Positions 37,986 through 49,309 of a DNA stretch of 64,000 nt are shown here, in pieces. The notes under the pieces were generated by a model. The model saw nothing but the letters and a program-made list of their open reading frames with translations. It ran no database searches and was not told the DNA's origin. The stretch comes from Diplonema papillatum. Taxonomy: Eukaryota > Euglenozoa > Diplonemea > Diplonemida > Diplonemidae. Each line of letters starts with the position of its first letter. Within the stretch, counting starts at the first letter, position 1. The DNA lies in assembly GCA_030068145.1 (NCBI GenBank), contig JAPJBO010000034.1, forward strand, positions 248,001-312,000, read 5' to 3'. The position numbers were made by a program, and so were the translations under genes.

Positions 37986-40900
37986 TTGCCAGAGGAATCC
38001 TGGTCGGTGGGGCGACACAAACGTTTCACCTTTTGAATCAGATCACCGTGCTCCGTGTGGCCGCGAACGTTCTCCCATCTCTCTCACCCAGTCGAACCCT
38101 CATCTGTCCACGGCGCAAGGAGCACACCAGGGAGCGCTGCGGGGTAAGCGAACCGAGCCAGCAGGAAGAAGGAATCCAGGACATTCTGGGCCCTCGCAAA
38201 GACACATCGATGCCGTATCGAAAAGACTCGTTTTCGTATTTGCGTGGGTTGTTCAAAACTTCAGAACATGACGTGAGCGGCATAGAGAGTAGACAACTCT
38301 ATGGCACCATAAAGTCCAGAAAATCCATGGTAAAGAAAGAACCCCCAAATTATTCCGTCACTAGAAGGCATGAAAAGACGCTGCAAGTAAACAAAATGTT
38401 GTCGACAACGAAAAGCAAAATAATAAACCAAAACTACGCAGTTCTTCTCCCGGCAACGTGAACAGGTGCTCTTTCAGCTACTACGCCATGCGAGCTCTTG
38501 CCAGCAGCGCGCTACACCGCCGTACGAGGCTTCACCAGGCAGATTTTCTAGCGACGGTCCACCGTAGGTTCCTCTGCTCTGTCGATCACGTCAGGGTCAT
38601 TGATACGTGGTCGTGTCCTGCTGCTTGTTACTAACAGGCCAAAAAGCTCACACTACCAGGCCTCCACGGTTCTATGACCGTTTTTTTTTTTTTTTGTCGT
38701 ATAAGACGCTAGTCTAAGAAGATTAATATTAACCGACTAATGATATACTGTGAAACAGGGCCTCTCGCTCCATCACACAACCGCTCACGCTCTTGCAAAG
38801 AAACTTGTTTCTTTGAAGACTAATAATAATCCGAACGACAGGTTTGCCGCTCCCAATCCGTCCAGAGAAACAAAGTAGCTTGCTTCTGTAATCTTGCTGC
38901 ACCACTTCATGTGGTCAGCAGCAAGATTAACAGCTTTCTGACTTCACCTTTTGCTCCAACTATACGGCGCGCGGCAAGGAGAGCAGGAGCGGAGGACGAG
39001 AGTGACAGACACAAGCATAGGAGTGAGGATTTTATTATTTTGATACACCGAAGAGAAACAGCATCGAGGTATCTGGCTGGAAGAAAACAGATGCTCTCAG
39101 TGGATTCGGTCGGTTGGGCTAACGAACCGCTGGCCTGCCTCTGCCATGACATGTGGGGTCCACAACTAGGTGGCTACGCAGCCAGATTGTGTTTCTAACA
39201 CACCACGCACTGCCCCGCTGAAAACGCGTCCAATATTCGAGTTCAGGGCAGCGCGGTCAACGGCGAACTGTGATTCTCGACCCGTTCTTATCCTTTTCTC
39301 GCGGTGTACGATGGTCACCACAGCTGAAGAGGGTGTGTGTAAAGCTCCTGGATATTTTGGCGGCCGACGCTACATCTATCCAGATACCCAACCATGATCT
39401 CGATTTGGCGCCGCCAGAGGTTTGCCTATCTGTAGAAGCACGCCTTCCCGCCTGGTATGCTGCGATATTTTTGAGGGGGGAAAAAGCAGCCATGCGGGAT
39501 AAATAATCCGATTTGCGAGGTCCTTTAACTCGCTCTGACAAGCAACACCAACAGGTTCTTTTTCGCCATTCTTTTTCTAGAGTATTTCTTGTTCTCCTTC
39601 TTTTAGAGATGTTGAAAGACAGCTTTCAACGGCAATGCCCACGGGAAATAGTTGACTGGACGTCTCAGGTTCGTGCTCCACGCAAAGGAGGACCGATCTC
39701 CCTCTTTCGTGAGAAAAAGCAACAGCAGGGCTTTGCCAAAGCGTTTGCGGGCAAGAAGAAATCCAGTTACCCGAACCCACGCGCCGGCTCCAAATACCCG
39801 GAGTTCTCACTCGCATTTTTTCGCATTCAAAACACGCCCTTTTCTTGTTTTTTTGTGTTAACAAATTTGTGCAACAAGTCAATGCATTGTTGACTAGTCG
39901 TTGGCACTGTACGTGTAACTTGCGTACTACATGAAACTCACCAAAGCAGGCGAGTTCCGCCAGTGCGCAAACAAAACGTCTCAACTTTGCAGCTTGCAAC
40001 ACAAGTGCCGCAAGGTTAGTTGGTCTTTGCCACGTGCCGAAGCTGGCATTGGTGATATTCAACTTCCAGTGTAGAGAGCGTCGCCAGCAACTGAGCCTCC
40101 TTAGTGCTTGAAGCATTCGGATAGTGTTCCGTTTGCCCCCGTCCACTCCGGTGAATAGACACTTGTTTCATTCTCTCCGTGTGCATTCCCCACGGGAGAG
40201 CAATCCGTCAGAAGGACGGCCCGGTGACCGACTTCACAGAGCTTCTGCGCGAGTGGCTCAGAGCATCTGTGTGAAGGAGAGTTTCACCATAGAAAACGTT
40301 CCGCTTTTTCTTCTTCTTTTTTTACAAAAGCGCCAGCGTGGATGGAAATGCTCGACGAAGCTGCCAGACAAAAAACGTGTTCAACGGACGTGAGGTCATG
40401 CGGGTCTACCCCCACGACAAGACATACAAACAGGTCAAAGTCCTAAGTTAGTGAGAAAACGGCACACGGTGGAACAAATCAGATTGTGTTTGTATTTCCC
40501 CCTCTATTTAGATGCTCTATTTCCCCCCTTCCATTCGGAGTCAAAGCAGCTACGTCGAGTATTTTCCCCTCCACGCCGACGGTCTCGGCGCCTTGCAAAC
40601 GACCTCGAATCCGGTTAATTATCTGGATGCGCGCGTCGAATGCGTTTTTCCCGCTTGTTGCAGAAGTTTCCCTTCCCGGTCGGAACCGCCGAAAGAAATA
40701 CAGCACGCAACACGAACGACTGCTCTGTAGTCAACCTCCGTATTCGCACTCGTTTTACTGCCTTTTTTTTTGCTGAAGCTGACGCTTGTTCAGCCTCGGA
40801 GGAAAAGCCGTCGAAAAAGGATCCAACTCAGGCGTCACCGTGTGGTGCTTCGTGAAGTCCAGCGAGAGGCACGACGTAGGTTCAGCTTTCAGCAAACCCT

Positions 40901-41254
40901 TTGCAATAGAGAGAGGTTACTTGCACCCGAAGTCTTGTGACGAGGCAGGTTGTGTGATCCGAGGACCTTCACCTCAGCCTGAAGCCGTCGTTGAATTGTC
41001 GATCGCAAATGACAAAAAAAGGACACTGCATGCTCCAGACTCCATTGATTCTCTAATACGTGGCCGTCGCAGCACTTCGACGACTCTGGCCAAAGTGGCG
41101 CACCATCTACTACTGCAGTTGCCCTGGGCGCAGCTGCGCGAATTTTCAGCATAAAACGAACCTCCAAACCACAACAAACGCTATCAAAAAGGAACTGCGC
41201 GAAAAAGAAACAAAGGGAGGGAATCGCGTTTGTTGCGCGAGAGAGAGAGGGAAG

Positions 41255-44122
41255 ATGCTTTTGGTCTCGATGACCGTGCTGTCGGCGTGCGTCGCCGCCG
41301 GCAGGCCGCTGCGGGGGAACCCGCACGTCGAGAGGGTCGGGAACGCGTTCCGGACGGAGCGGGTGGGCGGTGGTGAAGACTGCTCTGCGCTGTGCGCGCG
41401 CGACGGCCGGTGCGAGAGCTGGTCGTGGCGGCGGTGCGACGGGAAGTGCAGCCTGATGGCCTCCAGCGCGGTCCGGGCGTGGGCCGCCGGCGGATGCACG
41501 GGCGAGAGCGGCACCGCCGCTCAGCTCGCCTCCGCGCCGCAGTACACGACGGTGCCGCTGGGCTGGACGGCTGCGACGGGCTGGCTCCTCAACCAGTTAA
41601 AGATCCAAGCCGACGGCCAGGCCGGGCACTTGGACCTCTTCTGGCCCGACGTCATGGACTCTGTCTGGGTCGGCGGCACAGAAGACCACGCCGGCGCGGG
41701 CCACGAGCGGGGCCCTTACTGGCTCAACGGGATGGTTCCCTGCGTCGCGTTCTTGAACGCGTCCGCGGCCGTCGAGGAGCCGCAAGCCGCCGAGTACCTG
41801 CTGCAAGGCCTGCCCGCCAAGCTCCCCCACGGCACGCACACTACCGCCAAGCGCCTGCACGCGGCTTCGAAGAGGGCCTCCGTGCTCGCCGAGAGCGTCA
41901 GCGACCAGGTCGAGAAATACGTGTGGTACGTCGTCGACCACCAGCTCCCGAACGGCTGGCTCGGCCCGGACGACGGCTTCGGCGGCGCCGGGAACGACTA
42001 CTGGAGCGGCTGGAACATGGCCGTCTCCCTCCTCCAGTACGCCGACGCCCACTCCGGCACCGCGGTCGCCGAGGCGTGCCAGACGTCGGTGTTCCGGTAC
42101 CTGAACGTCACGTACTCCCGCATGCTGACCACCCCCCTGCAATCGTGGTCGCAGGTCCGGTACCAGGACCTCGTGTACATCGCCCAAATGCTCTACGACC
42201 AGAACCCGCTGGGCCAAGAGCAGGTCCTCGTCGACCTCATGAGCCTTGCCACGGAGCAAGGCTGGTCGTGGAACGACTACTTCAACGGGTACGGGAGGGT
42301 CACCAAGTTCTACCCGCTGATGCCCAACACGGACTGGAACCTGTTTGACCACGGGGTCAACAACGCGATGGGCACCAAAGCGGGAGCCGTCGGCGTGCGT
42401 CTCGGGGAAGGAGGCCGTGTGAACCAGTCCGACTTCGAGAACATGCTGCACATGCAGATGAAGTACCACGGCCAGCCCCACGGCGTGTTCTCTGCGGACG
42501 AATGCTACGGCGGGAGAAACCTGACCCGTGGGATTGAGCTCTGCGCGGTGGTGGAACAGATGTACTCACTCGAAGTGTCCTTCCACCAGTTCGGGGACGT
42601 TAAGATCCTCGACCTGGCGGAGCGCATCAGCTTCAACGCGCTGCCGGCGACTCTGACACCGGACATGTGGCAGCATCAGTACCTCCAGCAGGCGAACGAA
42701 ATCCTGGCCGCTTACTCCGTGACCCCCCACGTTTGGTGGACGGACGGCGACGACTCGACCGGCTTCGGCGTCGAGCCCAACTTCGGGTGCTGCACCGCGA
42801 ACCACCCGCAGGGATGGCCGAAGTTCGCGAACAACGTGCTTTTGATGTACACCAGCACCGACGGCCTGCCGGGCATCGCCCTCGCTATGTACGGCCCCGT
42901 CTCCTCGACGATGAAGGCCGGGCCGCTGTCGGGCACGCAGGTCAACGTGGTTACCGAGTACCCTTTCGGTGACAACGTCAACGTGACGGTGACGGTGCCG
43001 GGGAACGTGCAAAGCATGCCGTTCCGGGTGCGGGTGCCGGGCTGGGCGACCAGCGCCGTGCTGAAGGTCAACGGCGCTGTGCAGCCGGCGAAGGCGGGGA
43101 CGATGAATGAGTTCGTGCTGAAGCCGGGGGTGACCAAGTTCGACCTGGAGCTCAACCCCGAGATCCGCGTCGAGATGGGCTGGGGCCACGGCACCACGAA
43201 CGCGGCGTCGGTCGTGCGGGGCCCGCTGCTGTTCAGTCACGGGCTCGAGGAGCGGACCTCCGTCGTGAAGGTCTGGGCGCCGTTCAACAACACCAACGTC
43301 AACATCACGAGCGACTCCGTGTGGAACCACGCCCTGTCTTTCGACCCGCTGAACGTCGCGGCCAGCTTCTCCTTCCACAGGCCCGGAACGCCGGGGGCGC
43401 TGCCGTTCAACATCTCGGGGTACCCCGTGTACATCACCGCCAAGGTCGTCTTGCTCCCCAGCTGGATGAAGCGACCCGATGTCATGGGCGCCGCCGACGA
43501 GCCGGCCGCGTCCCCGATCTTCTGCAAAGGCAACGAATGCGGTGCTGAGTTCGAGATGAACCTCGTCCCGTACGGCGCGACCGACCTCCGCATCGCGGCG
43601 TTCCCGTGGGTGTGCACGTCGGCGAACGCTCTTTCGTGCTTCCAGGGAGAGCACGTGAGCTCGAAGGACACGATGCTGACTGTCGATTACGGCTCGGTGG
43701 ACTACGGCCCTTTCACGTCGAACCTTCTGGGCAACGACACGATGCTTTTCAGGACCGGTGACCCGGGCCAGAAAACTATGATCACCGTGGCGCCGATGAT
43801 CATGGACGCGAACAAGACACTGGACGCGATCACCATCGCGTACTCGTACCAGACCGGGTACCCAGGGAGCTCGCCGGGGGCAAGCTTCGTCGTGAGCCTC
43901 GTCAACATCCTCACGAACGCCACCACCGTCGCGTACACGTCGCCGGTCCTGACGGACTACCCGTACAAAATCGGCGGGGAATTCTCCCCGCTCGTGAAGT
44001 CGACCGCCCAGATCAACCTCGCCGTCACGCAGCCCCACCGAATCGTGTTCCACTTCGACAACGGCGGCCGGAACTTGAACATCATGACCCCCGTCTTCTT
44101 CGAGATGGGGTGGAGTTCCTAG
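41255..44122 (+). CDS. secreted PAN/apple + GH127 glycosidase (paralogue 2)
   Basis: A 955-residue single-exon protein, exactly the length of paralogue 1. The frame is open from 41060, but ATG 41255 starts a signal peptide (MLLVSMTVLSACVAAG) right at the onset of coding bias. A PAN/apple-like module follows (about 20-80; CESWSWRRC), then the GH127 domain with LGWTAATGWLLNQLKIQADG, GPYWLNGMVP, DLVYIAQMLYDQNPLGQEQ and LTPDMWQHQYLQQ. The metal/nucleophile set is intact: E428-L-C430 and C512-C513 in NFGCCTANHPQGWPKF, with E456 in LAERISF at the family's usual spacing. The likely reaction is hydrolysis of terminal beta-L-arabinofuranosyl or a related sugar from extracellular glycans or glycoproteins; the exact substrate is unknown. 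It probably arose with 32864-35731 by tandem duplication. Confidence 0.9.
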   Translation: MLLVSMTVLSACVAAGRPLRGNPHVERVGNAFRTERVGGGEDCSALCARDGRCESWSWRRCDGKCSLMASSAVRAWAAGGCTGESGTAAQLASAPQYTTVPLGWTAATGWLLNQLKIQADGQAGHLDLFWPDVMDSVWVGGTEDHAGAGHERGPYWLNGMVPCVAFLNASAAVEEPQAAEYLLQGLPAKLPHGTHTTAKRLHAASKRASVLAESVSDQVEKYVWYVVDHQLPNGWLGPDDGFGGAGNDYWSGWNMAVSLLQYADAHSGTAVAEACQTSVFRYLNVTYSRMLTTPLQSWSQVRYQDLVYIAQMLYDQNPLGQEQVLVDLMSLATEQGWSWNDYFNGYGRVTKFYPLMPNTDWNLFDHGVNNAMGTKAGAVGVRLGEGGRVNQSDFENMLHMQMKYHGQPHGVFSADECYGGRNLTRGIELCAVVEQMYSLEVSFHQFGDVKILDLAERISFNALPATLTPDMWQHQYLQQANEILAAYSVTPHVWWTDGDDSTGFGVEPNFGCCTANHPQGWPKFANNVLLMYTSTDGLPGIALAMYGPVSSTMKAGPLSGTQVNVVTEYPFGDNVNVTVTVPGNVQSMPFRVRVPGWATSAVLKVNGAVQPAKAGTMNEFVLKPGVTKFDLELNPEIRVEMGWGHGTTNAASVVRGPLLFSHGLEERTSVVKVWAPFNNTNVNITSDSVWNHALSFDPLNVAASFSFHRPGTPGALPFNISGYPVYITAKVVLLPSWMKRPDVMGAADEPAASPIFCKGNECGAEFEMNLVPYGATDLRIAAFPWVCTSANALSCFQGEHVSSKDTMLTVDYGSVDYGPFTSNLLGNDTMLFRTGDPGQKTMITVAPMIMDANKTLDAITIAYSYQTGYPGSSPGASFVVSLVNILTNATTVAYTSPVLTDYPYKIGGEFSPLVKSTAQINLAVTQPHRIVFHFDNGGRNLNIMTPVFFEMGWSS

Positions 44123-44220
44123 GGGCGGACAGGAACCGTCAACCAGCCAGCGCATTTCCTAATACGACGAGGGTGCGCGATCAGGGATTATCCTGCATGG
44201 TTAAAAAGATTTCTTCACCA

Positions 44221-44466
44221 AAAAATACTCGAGGGGCTGCCTTGTGCTTACTTCGAAGGAGGCTAGAGGGGGAGAAACAATACAACTACAAAGTGGGTTT
44301 CTTTTGTTGAACGCTTACGCCCGCCACTAAACCCAGATTCACCTGTGTTTTCGTGTGGGCTACAGCACATTTACCTCCTTTGATCTATCGCAGCTGGCAG
44401 CCTCCTAGTATTTCCTACACAAGCAGGTGCTTATACAAAAAAAAAGGCAGTCCCTCGAGTATTTTT
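44221..44466 (-). mobile_element. ~215-bp dispersed element, copy 9 plus end fragment
   Basis: A full reversed copy (44221-44440) is followed at once by a + oriented end fragment, GGCAGTCCCTCGAGTATTTT (44446-44465). The right ends of two copies therefore meet across a short A run, as if one copy inserted into or rearranged with another. Confidence 0.8.
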
Positions 44467-44962
44467 CTTGCAACAACGGAAGGCCAGAGACACGGAGGCG
44501 ACAGGACCCGCAGGACTCACAGGTGGGATCTACAGCAAGGTGGCACTACTACTGCATCGCGCACAGGGGTCATTCTAATCCCCGAAAATTGAGGAAAACA
44601 TGGTTAAAAAGTTTGTAGCATGGCCGGCCCAAGATGAAGTTTTCTTTTTAGCCACATGCAATGTGTGAGGAAACTGAATCGCCCAAGTCGGACCTTCTGA
44701 TCATGATCATTTGCCAAAATTTCCACCTGAAACCACGTCCAGGATTTGGGCTCAGGGTAGTGCGGTCAACGAAAACTCTAGTGTCCCTTATCTACTTTCT
44801 CCCACTCGCGGTGTACGGTTTTCCACGTAGCGAGGTTTTTTGTAATGGCCTGTATTCCTGGTATGCGACCTTCGTGGGCGTGTTGCTGCTCCAGTAGTGG
44901 TCGTCAACCCTCGAATGGAATGGCAGTGGGAAACTAAAGGAGGGGTTGAGGGTTTTTTCTGT

Positions 44963-45173
44963 TTGTATAAGCATCTGTTTTGCAGGAAATGCTTGAGGAG
45001 ACTGCCAGTGGCGATAGATCAAAGGAGGTAAATGTGCTGTACACGAAACACAGGTAAATCTGGGTTTAGTGGCGGCCGTAAGCGTTCAACAAAAAAGACC
45101 CACTTTGAAGTTGTTTTGTTTTCTCCCCCTAGCCTCCTTCGAAATGAGCACAAGGCAGTCCGTCGAGTATTTT
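44963..45173 (+). mobile_element. ~215-bp dispersed element, copy 10
   Basis: A nearly full + copy with small deletions (CTGTAGCCCACACG shortened to CTGTACACG). It ends CGTCGAGTATTTT. Confidence 0.8.
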
Positions 45174-46455
45174 CCGATGCGGAAGGCTGCGAGGAAAGCA
45201 TTGGCACGTGCCCTCCAGGGCTGTCACACCAGCGAGTCCGCAGATGAAAGCCGAAGGGCTGTGCAGGTGCAACCCTACCTTGCAAGTGGTTATTTCGTGG
45301 TATTCGCTCAACCTGTTTTCCCTTTTTAAGGTCAGGAAGCAGGGGTTCAAGAGAAAGAGACCCGAACCGAGATCAGAGGCAACTCAACAGGAAGCAACGC
45401 AAAGGGTGATGCCGCAGGCTAAACCCGAAACCCCTCGTGGAAAACGTGCGAGTCACGACTGAGCGGTTGCCGGCTACCTGACTGCTGCTGTCTGACTCGT
45501 TGTGTTTAGTTCGACGCACTCACGCTGAGTACCAAGCACGAATCACTAGGAGTTTCACCGCCCTCATTTCTCCTTTTGTCATGTTGCAGCCGGGTCGAAA
45601 TCATGTGAGCTGTCCTTCGATCGGGACAGGAATGACTGTGACGGCTGTGCCCTTTCCTGAGAGAGAGAGCGCCATCGAAGAACGTTCTCAGGCTTGCAGC
45701 AAGATTAGCCGGTACTGCCGGTCTGGATTGGCTGCAGCACTCGGACGGCATAGTGGACCCATAGCTCAGGGTCCCTGGATTATTACTCGTCTCTTCTCTT
45801 TTTGCTCTCTCTCCGAAAGGTCAACCCGGTAGCGATGCCTTTAGCATACACAGCAGGTGGGACGAGGGCCCCGGACTGCTAAGGCGTAGCAACCCTTTGC
45901 TTACTTGTTTTATTTGTGGTTTCTCGCAGTCCCTTCTCCTTGTTCACTTTCTTCCGTTTTTTCGTCGTCTTTTTCTCCTGTCAGCGCTCAGGTCAGCCTC
46001 GTCAGGCGACCGCAGGCCAGCCATTTGCCCGCTACCATTCGCTCCATTCTCTATCGAAAGCGTTTGTCCTGTTCCCACCAGCCAGTACCGTTCTACTCCA
46101 GATTCTTCGGGCTGATGCCAAGCTGGAGTCCAACTCGGGAGAGTGACATTTCTGAAAACGACCCACTTTCTCGTCTTTGTTGAGAACCGTGTTCGTGGCT
46201 AGCGCTCGATTCGCAGAACACGGCGCACGCATTATTACCCTCGGGATCCGTTAAGACTATATTTTTGAATGGGAGTCGGGTACGTTCCCCTGCGACACTA
46301 GTCGTCCTCACCTAGCAAGCTATCTCGAGCGCCTTCTTCCGTTTCTGGGTGAACTCTTCATAATATTATCCACTTCGTCAAGCGAGTAGGGAAACACAGG
46401 CTCCACCTTTTGCCCCTTTTTGTACCCCCCGTTCGAGACGATCAGACTCCCATCG

Positions 46456-46555
46456 CTGTCCTATCTGCAGGCACTCAGCTTCCGCGCTGACGATGGTCTG
46501 TTTAATGTGGTCTATAAGAACCGAAGCACGGTGCAGAAAGGACACGATGTTGAGC
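46456..46555 (+). repeat. direct repeat, partner at 51208-51306
   Basis: TCTGCAGGCACTCAGCTTCC and the following 80 bases recur at 51208-51306 with scattered changes, in the same orientation. Non-coding as far as seen. Confidence 0.6.
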
Positions 46556-46898
46556 CGATGCTAGGTCCACCCCCTACTACCCCTGTTCCCACCGCTACGT
46601 GCAGTCTCTTTCAAACGTGATGGCCGACCCCCACAAGGAGTTAGCGCTTGAAACCAACTTCAATGCCCTTCCCTGCTCCGCGCCCGCCCCCTCTTTTTTT
46701 TTTTCCTTTTTTCGGAAGAATGACCCTTATTTCGTGTTTCATATGTCTCTGTGACTCTCGTTCCTTTCTTTTCTATGAAACGACCAGCGCGATAGAACTA
46801 CAACCAAGACGCAAACATGCAAAGTTTCCTCACTCAGGAGTACAAACGATAAGGCCATGGCAAGTGCAAGGATGATGAAGGCGTGATAGTAGTAGTAT

Positions 46899-48806
46899 CA
46901 TACTTCGCAGTCGGTCAGACCGACTCGGACCGGTTTTTTCCGTACTTTTTTCCGAGTCAGAAAAAAGTCAGACGGCCGTCTGACTCGGACCGAGTCACGA
47001 AAAAAGTACGAAAAAAGTACGAAAAAAGTCAGACGAGCCGTGCGTTGATTTTTGTGGGGTATTTCCGGTTGTTTTTCTGCGTTCACTTGGGTGATAAACG
47101 AAGAGGCGACCGGCGCAGTGCACATCCATTGCGCTGTTCTCATCCAGAGTCCACATCCCAGTGGGTGCCACAGAACTCTTGGCACCGGATGGGCTGAAAC
47201 CTCGAGAAAGTGAATAGGAAAACCCCGGGCAATGTGACTGGAACGGACTGAAACTCGAGAAAGGTACTGGGGGTCTCGAGCCCGCTTCTACAACTTTTTC
47301 CGCTACATTCCCCGTCGCCGGTTTGGGAGCACGGCCGAAGTGGCAGCGTAGCACCTCTCCAAAAGAGAAGGAACCAGCAAAAATAAGCAGAGATTGCAGA
47401 CACCAACGCGCACGTATGGGAATAGGTTTTCCAAACCGGTCACAGAAGGCTGCGTACAAGGGATTGATCCCTCGTAAGCTTGTTTCGCAGTGGTTCAGGC
47501 GACCTCCGCCACCGGTGTGCGCTATCGGTTCCCTGAGAAGGCGCCAGCCTATTTTGAGCAGAGTTCGTTAAGCACCGAGAGAAAGTGAATAGGAAAACCC
47601 CGGGCAATGTGACTGGAACGGACTGAAACTCGAGAAAGGTACTGGGGGTCTCGAGCCCGCTTCTACAACTTTTTCCGCTACATTTCCCGTCGCCGGTTTG
47701 GGAGCACGGCCGAAGTGGCAGCGTAGCACCTCTCCAAAAGAGAAGGAACCAGCAAAAGTAAGCAGAGATTGCAGACACCAACGCGCACGTATGGGAAAAG
47801 GTTTTCCAAACCGGTCACAGAAGGCTGCGTACAAGGGATTGATCCCTCGTAAGCTTGTTTCGCAGTGGTTCAGGCGACCTCCGCCACCGGTGTGCGCTAT
47901 CGGTTCCCTGGGAAGGCGCCAGCCTATTTTGAGCAGAGTTCGTTAAGCACCACCCACCGATGACGCTCTGACTCTGAGTCTGGGGGGCGTCGCTCAGTGC
48001 CGTCGAGTCCGGAGCTCTGCAATGAGTAGTAAATTCGTGATGCGAGCTGCTACAGCGGGCTTAAAAGCTCAGTGCACCGCTTATGTCACGCCGCAACTTC
48101 GACCCATGTACGTAGTGAATAGTTGTGGTTGCACACTCAGCCCCGCGAGAGACACACTGGATCCACAACGAATACCCACAAACCCAGTGAGCTGTCTACC
48201 GCCCGAAGGCTGTAGTGCAGCTTGTTCAATAACACGGGAATGGTACAGCGGTGCTGGGCGCTGTCCCCTCGCGGTTTCGTGTCGTCGCGCGGTAACTCCG
48301 TGCCTCGAGAGGTGGGTATCCGCCGTGCACGTCCCCAAAGGCGACCACTGTAAAACGAGTGGTCGACCAGTGGTTGACGGCAGGCTCTACACGCGACACT
48401 ACACGGGAATTTGTTCGGTGCTCACCATTAGGAACCGTCTACCCCCCACGACCTATTTGCTGCATGTGTGGCGGAAACTTGTGCTCCATCGTTTTCGACA
48501 AACTCTCAACGTTCTTTGGCTTAGTTCGCCAGAGTTCGCCAAGTTTCGCCAACACTCATGTATCTTTGGCGAGCTCGCCGGCGAACCCTGGCGAACCTTC
48601 ACACAGCCCAGGACCAGGAATACCCAACGGAAATCCCGTCTGACTTTTTCCGTACTTTCTTCTGACTCGGTCCGAGTCAGACGGCCGTCTGATTATTTTC
48701 GTACCTTTTCAAAGAGTACGAAGAAAGTACGAGAAAAGTACGAAAAAAGTCAGACAGGCGGCGGACCCCGGAAATCTCGTCTGAGTCAGACCGACTGCGA
48801 AGTATG
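46899..48806. mobile_element. ~1.9-kb element bounded by inverted repeats
   Basis: CATACTTCGCAGTCGGTC at 46899-46916 is matched exactly by its reverse complement at 48789-48806. Inward from both ends lie related blocks rich in AAAAAAGTACG and GACTCGG, and each contains the palindrome GTCAGACGGCCGTCTGA (46967-46983 and 48676-48692). The interior holds the period-375 tandem duplication and, near 48520-48600, clustered TTCGCCA words. Its one long frame (48022-48888) runs through the right end and shows no transposase motif. A non-autonomous DNA transposon with long subterminal repeats fits; target duplication is unclear. Confidence 0.65.
47204..47950 (+). repeat. tandem duplication, period 375
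   Basis: Two adjacent copies (47204-47578 and 47579-about 47950) begin GAGAAAGTGAATAGGAAAAC and end GAGTTCGTTAAGCACC, with only a handful of differences. The near identity indicates a recent event. Shared frames on both strands are a by-product. Confidence 0.92.
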
Positions 48807-49309
48807 TAGTATACGTCGTCCTAATCCGGGAACAAGTCAGGGAGAAGAACGGAGCAATCTTTACAAACAAACGAGTGACTTAAGGTAGCCGCTTGAGCGG
48901 CACCAATCCGAGCGCACACAGCTGCAGTGACGCGTCGGCAGTATTTGCACTTCAGGATGGAGCTGCCGGCATGAGCGTCGACGGCTAGCGAGTGTCGGCA
49001 GAGGATAGTGGTCGGAGCAAGCTTGAACATGGCAGGTCGGTGATGAACAAATGAGTTGGTCGATGTACTTTAGCGCGTTCACCTTGCGCATGCGTCGCAG
49101 CCTGCGTGATGATGCGCTCCCGGGGTCTTCCGGATCCGGTCCCTCGTGCCTTCATGCCTTTCCGCGTCTTCCGCGGCGGGTGGCAAAGGACAGGTCGCAC
49201 AAGAAGCGAATAGCTACCAAGCACAACAGGGTTGCGGCCTGGACCGAGGGCATCGCAACAGAACGACGGGTGGTGGGGGGTGGCGGGCGGAGGGGAGAAG
49301 CGGAGCACC

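Larger units (their letters stand above)
35732..41254. other. repeat-bearing gene-free stretch between the GH127 paralogues
   Basis: No gene is supported in 5.5 kb. It holds copies 7 and 8 of the ~215-bp element, a second copy of the AT-rich island repeat (36108-36165), and TTTCATGTGAAAGA in tandem near 36863-36890. A block at 38690-38730 (TTTTTGTCGTATAAGA, then AGAAGATTA) resembles 18800-18830. The frame at 36374-36568 is polar and Lys-rich and reads like a fragment of a coding element, but it is too short to classify. Confidence 0.55.
44123..49309. other. repeat-dense gene-free stretch
   Basis: No gene is supported in 5.2 kb. It holds copies 9 and 10 of the ~215-bp element, a region bounded by an 18-base perfect inverted repeat (46899-48806), a tandem duplication of period 375 inside it, and one member of a direct repeat pair (46456-46555). 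Open frames inside mostly reflect these repeats. Confidence 0.6.

Noticed and set aside
40786-41154. 122-codon frame upstream of GH127 paralogue 2
   Set aside because: Codon usage is like intergenic DNA and the frame overlaps the probable promoter and 5' UTR of the paralogue.
47140-47834. Similar minus-strand frames around 47.2-47.8 kb
   Set aside because: They are identical because of the 375-base tandem duplication, not because of a repeated gene.
48022-48888. 288-codon frame inside the 46.9-48.8 kb element
   Set aside because: It runs through the terminal inverted repeat and beyond it, with no transposase motif and no coding bias.
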